The position numbers and the translations under genes were made by a program. Of a stretch of 64,000 bases of DNA, positions 58,210-64,000 are shown one piece after another (position 1 is the first letter of the stretch; the number at the start of each line of letters is the position of its first letter). The DNA is from Mytilinidion resinicola (Eukaryota; Ascomycota; Dothideomycetes; Mytilinidiales; Mytilinidiaceae). Under the pieces are notes generated by a model, which was not told the origin of the DNA, searched no databases, and was given only the letters and a program-made list of their open reading frames with translations. Location: contig NW_022985455.1 of NCBI RefSeq assembly GCF_010093595.1, forward strand, positions 474,898-538,897. Reading direction: 5' to 3'.

Positions 58210-61200
58210 CTAGAACTCCCACGTCGTCTCGCCGGAAGGAACCTGTCGGCCTTCCAACTGACCCAAATCTGATTTCCTCCTCTGTGGCGTCAGAGGCGTG
58301 CTAGTGAACATGCCGCTTGGGAAGGACGCAGATTCCATAGTGTCCTCCTGGCCCATAGACTTTTGATTTTCGGTAATTTCAAAGCCGATTGTGGTGCGTC
58401 GACGGCGAGGAGACTGATTTCCTCGTGCCGACGCATCAGCCAGTGGCCGCCGCTGAGACACGTCCTTGTGGGTATACATAGACTTTGAGGTGCGCGCGCC
58501 AGTATTCGGGCGAGGCAAACTGATTTGAGGAGCTTCAAACGGGCAGCCTGCCTTTGCTCGCTTCATTGTAGGACTCATCATGGGCGACGACGGGGACCTG
58601 GCGCCTCGAGATGTTATCGCTTCACCTGAGGGCTCCGTACTACCATTGCGCTGGTGTGGCTGTAGCATGGGTCTTGGCCTTATCTCACGTTGACGCCTGA
58701 GAGCAAGGTTGGAGGCTTCGTTCTGTGACCGGGTCGACCGCATCGGTGAAGCACTGTCGACTCCCATCGTGCTGAGTACTCGCTTTTTCAGTGCTTTGAG
58801 AGCATCTAGCTCCTCGTCTTTAGCTATACAGGAGTCTCTAAGCTGGTCGTTCTAAGAAGATTTAGCCATGAAGGCTTAGAGGTCCAATAATCGTAGATAC
58901 AAACCTCGGACTCCAATTCGCTGATCGCAGCCCTGTCGAGATCCATCTCGTGTAACAGCTCTTCGTGCGTTTGCTTCAATTCGTCGAATCTACCAACAGC
59001 ATCCTCGATCTGTTTGTTGAGACGAGCTGCCTCCTCGTTTGCCTAACATGTTCTTAGTACACTTCAGTGAATAATTGCTTTGGGCTTCTCACCTGTGCCG
59101 CTACGTTTTCCAAATCCGTCCGATACTTTGACTCCGCAGATGCCAGCTGATCTCTCGAGGCGCTCTCTAGTTTCAGGTGGTCCTCATGAAGTTTTTCAAG
59201 AGCGCGAGTTTTATCGGCGAGCTCTTGTTTGGCGTTCTCCAAATATGTCGTGATCTCACCTTCCTTTACGACAAGACCAGCGATCTGATTCGTTTGGCGC
59301 GAACCGTCCTGCCGCGCTAGCTCTAAATCTCCATGAAGTTCGTGGAGCTGCACTGTAAGAGACTCATGTAGTTGTCTGATTCGTTCCAATTCGGCGCCTC
59401 GGGACTCCAGATCGGCTTGTAACTGTTTTATCTGAATTTCGAGAGACCCAACTTGACCAGTGCGCTGTTGCAAGATCTCCTCGGTGGAGAGAAGGTCGGC
59501 TCGTAGCTTTATCTCTCGCGCCTCAAAACCAGCACGCGTATGGTTCGTCTCTCTTTCGGCTTCCTCGAGCTTCTGCCGCATGTCTTCCAACGAGGTCGAG
59601 AATTCATTCGAGAGTCTGTCATTCCGAGATTCCGCCTGTTGTAGGTCCAGCTCCCACTGCATACGTTCGCCTTCAATGCCATCGACCAGTAATTTGCGAT
59701 CGATGGCTTCAGACTCAAGCGTTGATACGAGATCTTTCAACTTCGTGACTTGTGCTTCGAGCTCTTCAACTTTACGCTGCTCTTCTCTAAGAGGCTTTTC
59801 GACATGGTCGCACCGTTCCTCCAGCTGCTGGCAAACTTGTGCTACAGTATGGACGATCATATCTCTCTGATGAGCGGACTGCTGTTGAAGATCGAGAGCT
59901 AACCGATCTCTCCAGTTCGGTTGACCCGTCACAGCTCGAGGAGTGCAGCTCTGCTCAAAGACAGAAAGCCTTGACCGCAGTTGGTGTGTTTCGATTGTTT
60001 GTGGACACGTGTTTGACGGACCAGTGATGCGGCTTTGCATCTCAAGTAGAGAGATCGCTATCTTCGTTGGCAATCTAGATTCGTCTATCTGGGTCGTTAA
60101 TGTAGCAGTGAGGATCATAATCAGTAAAGTCGAGACCAATGCGCGTTTGGAAGCAACGGCATGGTTATTGCAGACGTCCCCGCTGTTGTGGTCTAAGACA
60201 TCGCCAGGAGGTATCGCGTCTCCTAAGAAAGAGTCCAGAGCGTGTTGCATGTCATTTGATGAGATGCTGAGCAGGAGACTCTTTCGTAGTACGGCACAAG
60301 CGGGCATGGTAGCAGTTAGCTGCGATGACAATGCACGATATACCTCTAGCAGCTCTGCGGAGATAGTACGGGTCGTAGCATTTAGCAAATCCTGGAACAA
60401 CTTCTTCGACATGTTGTCATCGAATCGATGCTGTCATCTGTCAGCGCATCCGTTCAGTAAAGATATGGGGGTACCCTTAGCAGTGGCAAAGTAGTATGCA
60501 CAGACTAATGACCTGTCACTGTACGGCTCTGGGTGGTCTTACCGCAAATATTGGGATGGAGACGGATAAAGATAGTCCCACCCGTATTGTTGCGAATGGC
60601 TTGAGTAAGATGTACTCTAAGGTTCTATTGTATTGGGCAACAACTTCTTTTGGAATATTCTCGTGGCCTAAGAGTGTACCCAAGAATCCGAAAGCCTGGA
60701 TATATTAGACAAAGGTATAACAGGATACGTAAATATGTCTTACCTCAAGCTGCACTAACGGGTGGATTTCCGGGCGAAGGGACTTTTCGACTAATTTCGG
60801 TAACATTGACTTTGTAAGGGAACTGCTGTGTGACCATTCGTGCCGAACATCGACGTCCACGGATTGCAGAGTTCGGATCGCGATTCGAATGCCTTCAGCC
60901 GCCTCCGCATCTGTGATACCGTCCCCACAACTGCTCTTGCATGCCCAGATGACACTAAGGACAGTCATGGTGGTAGTCTTTGTCATAGCCTTGACGGAGT
61001 CGAACAGCCTCCGAGCGGCTGGAGAGCTCCATCTGACCTCTGTGCGCTCTTGAGATGATTTCAGAATTGGTGGAACATCTTGCAATGTTGCATTCGGAGG
61101 GCCTTTCAGCTCAGAGGCCACTGGTATGCCTTCAGCGAGTACAACAATCCCAAGACACCAGAGTAGAAGCATAGAGTCCTTCTGGGCATGTTTGGAGGCT

Positions 61201-61733
61201 AGTATGCGGCATATCTGCTGGTCGAAGTCGTCTCTAGTGTTCTGCGGTAGAAGGCCGATGAGATCACGGCATGCCCCCTTTAGCATGGCGTAGACAGGTG
61301 CCAGCATAGTGACGCATGGTGTCTGCGAGGCCTCGTCAAAAACGCGCAGGAAGAAAGACTGTGCAGCCGCTGGTAGTGGGACCGACTCTGGAAGTGGCTC
61401 GGAGAGAAAGAGCACACAGATCTGGGAATACTGCGTGGCTAAAATAAGCTTCCGAGGTTGACACGAGAGAGGATAAAAAAAGCCGCTTTGACAAGTTTCT
61501 GCCAACGCATACGGAGAGAGAAAGAGTGAATTATACAGTGTTTCCTCAGAGACATCCGTACACTTTCCTGTCGATGCGGGTAGTGCTTCATGGCGTTGAT
61601 AGGCGCCAATGGTGACGTTTAACACGTCCCACTACATGGGGTGGCCTCACAAGTTGACCAGCCACCCAAGATGCTGGACTACACTCTGATCCGGAATTCT
61701 AGAAATAGCACGAGGCACCACGTGCAGTGGCAT
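58210..61733 (-). CDS. Large coiled-coil protein of unknown function
   Basis: Exons 61631-60744, 60668-60543, 60430-59093, 59042-58905 and 58851-58210 join in phase with introns of 50-112 bases. The first 480 residues look like an alpha-helical repeat (armadillo-like; SVKAMTKTTTMTVLSVIWAC), then about 350 residues of heptads (VEELEAQVTKLKDLVSTLE, then KLEEAERE) and a disordered Ser/Pro/Arg-rich tail with KRAKAGCPFEAPQ and RRRRTTIGFEI. The first long exon has no in-frame ATG near its start. A candidate initial exon is 61733-61683 (MPLHVVPRAISRIPDQS) with a 51-base GT-AG intron, giving about 1,060 residues; this part is tentative. The architecture resembles cytoskeletal or spindle-associated scaffolds, but I cannot name the family. 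Confidence 0.72.
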
Positions 61734-64000
61734 GAAAGTGTGTAGATTTCTACGACGAGGCACTGTAGTTGGTGGCCTCAAACCTCAAAATACGAGGCTC
61801 GATCTTTTACTTGTTCCTAAAGAGATTTCAGCTTACCTCGTGAAAGCCATGCAGCGACGCGTTGGCCTTTGTGAGGAGGTCGTCCAGCATGCAAGGCTCC
61901 TGACGCAGCAGACATGCTCTAAAAGCGGCGGCGTGACCTGGCGGATGTCGATTAGCTGCATAACTCCGGTGGATCGACAGGCCTGTGGGGCCGCCAGACA
62001 TGGGAATTAGAAGCGATCACGTACATAAACATTGCAGGAGTTTCAGGCTGGACGGCCAGAGTGGCAAGGCGTTGGTCGCCACAGAGCAAAGCCTCGCAAC
62101 CTGACACGGGTGTTGGTCTATCCACGCTGTCACCGCTGCGGGACCGTCTGCGTCGGCCAGGATGTCATTGAGCCTCTGCATGCCGTTCACGTCAGCGCTG
62201 ATGACTTGCAGAAAAGACGATCATGTGTCCTGGAGCCCAGGGGTCTGCAGATTGGCCTGAGGCCTGATCGGTGAGCTTACCTGGAGGGACGCCGGGTAGG
62301 GGCACAAAAGAATGCGGGCGAGCTCGCGCGAGAGCCGCTGGTCGAGGTCCGCCATGATGATGCTGTGGTGCCGGTGGTGCGTCGTACAAGTGTGGAGTGC
62401 AGTGCGGAGAGCGCGCCTGCGAAGCTGGAGAAGTCGTCGCCATTGAGATGGCGGTTACTTGGGCAACGGCAGGTGAACGCCTGAGGCTGCAGACGTACAC
62501 CACGCCTCGACGACCACGACACCTCGAGCTCGGCATACATTAGCAGGCCGTCCAGACCAGCCAGGCTGCGGGATTTTCCCCTCGCCGCATGAGGCTGCGG
62601 CGGAAGTATCGCTGTAGTAGACGCGGTGGAGGCGTGGCTTCGGGGTAAAGCAGTGCGGGATGCACGCACCCCACACGGCCATGGTGGAGTCGGTTGTACG
62701 AGCGAGCACAGGCATTCTGGTTTCTCAAAGGTAATTGTATCTCGCAGCATCCAATTGGGGAGATAGGGGTCGAGAGCGATACGATCAGACGGCGCGGCGT
62801 CTCTCACCGCTCATATCACTGCGTCAGCGCATGTCACGAAGGAGCGGGAGGCCAGACGGGAGGATGCGGCGAGTGCAGTGCAGAGAGTTTGCCGATTTGC
62901 ATGACAGTCTCGATCTCTCCGCAATCTCGTCTCTCGTCCCGTGTCCGAGGCTTGGAACACGGGAGCACGGGAGCACGGGATCGGCCTGGACTGCCGACCT
63001 CGGGAGCCTCAGATCGGGCCCAAAGCGGCAATGCGATGCTTCATCATGGCTGCACACGCGCGCTGGGAGGACCGCCGACGTGGATTCGGCATCTGCTGCA
63101 GCCTCAGCTGCTGGCACGCGACATCGGCCAGGAACCAGTCGGCCAGCCCTGGAGCAGACGGTCCTAGTCTATGGCAGGCGCCGCGGGGCTTCCTGTGCGT
63201 CCCAGCACCGCCAGCCGATGTGACGATGCCTGCATCACGCCTCATCCTCCCATCCTCGACGGGCTGCCCCTCTGGAGGCACTCGAGATATCGCCACGTCC
63301 GATGGATAGTGAGTTTCTGCAGCTGCCGCTTCCAATTGCAGCCTCCATCCCTGCAAATGTCGGTGCAGACCAATGGGACTGTCGTTTTATCATTTCTATA
63401 CCGTAATCTGCCCTGGTGTTTAGGTACGTACACCTGTAGTCTGTGTCCTCGTACTCCACGGCGACTCGGCACGCACGCAGGCTGCCTCTCACCCACGATG
63501 CATGCTTCCCCGCAGTTTCTTTTGCCAGCGCCGGCATACGCACTGCGCTGCACCGCCTAGCCTCGATGCCGTGGGAGGATGCCCGTCGAGCCCGCCCCTG
63601 CAGCTGATCATGCAGCCCTCTTCCCTTGCCAACTGCTGCATGTCGACACGCCGCCGGCACCTGCAGCCCCTTCACTGGCCCGCTCTCGTGCCAGCACCCG
63701 CCAGATGAGACGGGCGACATCGCCCCTGGCCGTGAGCTGTCCCGTTCCTCGCGGCGACGACCTTGGCCAGGTGTGCGCGCCAACTGCGTTTAGACTCAAA
63801 AGCTGCCTAGTTGCTCCTCTCCCCGCTCGCCTCGTGGGTCCCTCATCCGCCTACAAAATGTCTCAACGGGCCGTTGGCGGTGCCGTTCCCATCAAACCCA
63901 CTGCTCTCGTGGACTGCGCGTGTCCCCGACCCTGATGGCCCGTAAAAGCCAAATCCCTAGTCCCAGCCCGTTCCTTCTGTCGACGCCCGAGGACCATTCT
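61734..64000. other. GC-rich terminal stretch, no supportable gene
   Basis: Frames on both strands overlap one another, are Arg/Pro/Ala-rich because of base composition and show no domain, splice pattern or family motif. A truncated gene continuing beyond the window edge remains possible. Confidence 0.4.

Noticed and set aside
61623..61625. Start of the coiled-coil protein at this codon
   Set aside because: The codon is GTG, which is not expected to start a fungal nuclear gene; an upstream exon with ATG fits better.
62032..63935. Multiple 100-180 codon frames at the end of the window
   Set aside because: They overlap in all frames, are low-complexity Arg/Pro/Ala and show no motif or splice structure.

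Overview
The window is nuclear DNA of a filamentous ascomycete (Pezizomycotina). The evidence is short GT-AG introns of about 47-115 bases in most genes, two Zn(II)2Cys6 transcription factors with fungal-type activation domains, an eLP24-type ribosome-biogenesis gene split by micro-exons, an RNA-dependent RNA polymerase of the quelling/meiotic-silencing type, and a Sim4/Fta4 kinetochore subunit. Class or genus cannot be fixed from the sequence alone. All gene models are manual: exon joins were inferred from reading frame, splice signals and remembered family sequence, without alignment software.

Layout. (1) 1-15 kb is mostly conserved core: a single-pass membrane protein, TIM14/Pam18 and RLP24 (divergent pair), a large zinc-cluster regulator, an alpha/beta hydrolase, a BAG-domain co-chaperone and a Ser/Pro-rich nuclear-type protein. 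A small fold-back repeat is present twice here, once inside an intron of the hydrolase gene. (2) 15.6-39.3 kb is an accessory, gene-poor, decayed island. Its outer part is marked by two copies of one 422-bp TA-flanked MITE (19.1 and 38.9 kb); the left copy is itself split by a nested 1.1-kb pogo/Fot1-like transposon with 31-bp inverted repeats. The island carries biological-conflict genes or their remains: a frameshifted P-loop NTPase + REase protein of the Crinkler-RHS (CR) class, a DUF7924/PD-(D/E)XK-like protein with a 12-bp tandem repeat, a heavily broken Tc-toxin/RHS gene resembling bacterial TcB/TcC, a NADAR (YbiA-like) gene with a premature stop, a 5'-truncated ABC-C transporter in which one membrane domain is inverted, a TPR remnant, an intact PD-(D/E)XK-type gene and a small membrane protein built from three exon-encoded repeats. 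Several stops are CAA/CAG to TAA/TAG changes, as expected from RIP. (3) 39.5-64 kb returns to core genes: Fta4, a second zinc-cluster regulator, a Pho84-type phosphate transporter, the divergent ribosomal protein pair eL21/eL37, Elongator subunit Elp6, the RdRP, and a 1,060-residue coiled-coil protein. The last 2.3 kb shows no supportable gene.

How the parts relate. The core genes serve translation, protein import, chaperoning, chromosome segregation, phosphate uptake and RNA silencing and do not form a pathway. The island looks like a site where transposons and horizontally moving conflict genes land and then decay. The best candidates for something undescribed are the CR-type gene with an N-terminal zinc-ribbon-like segment, the Tc/RHS fossil in a fungal genome, the nested MITE/pogo arrangement, and the three-repeat exon-per-repeat membrane protein.
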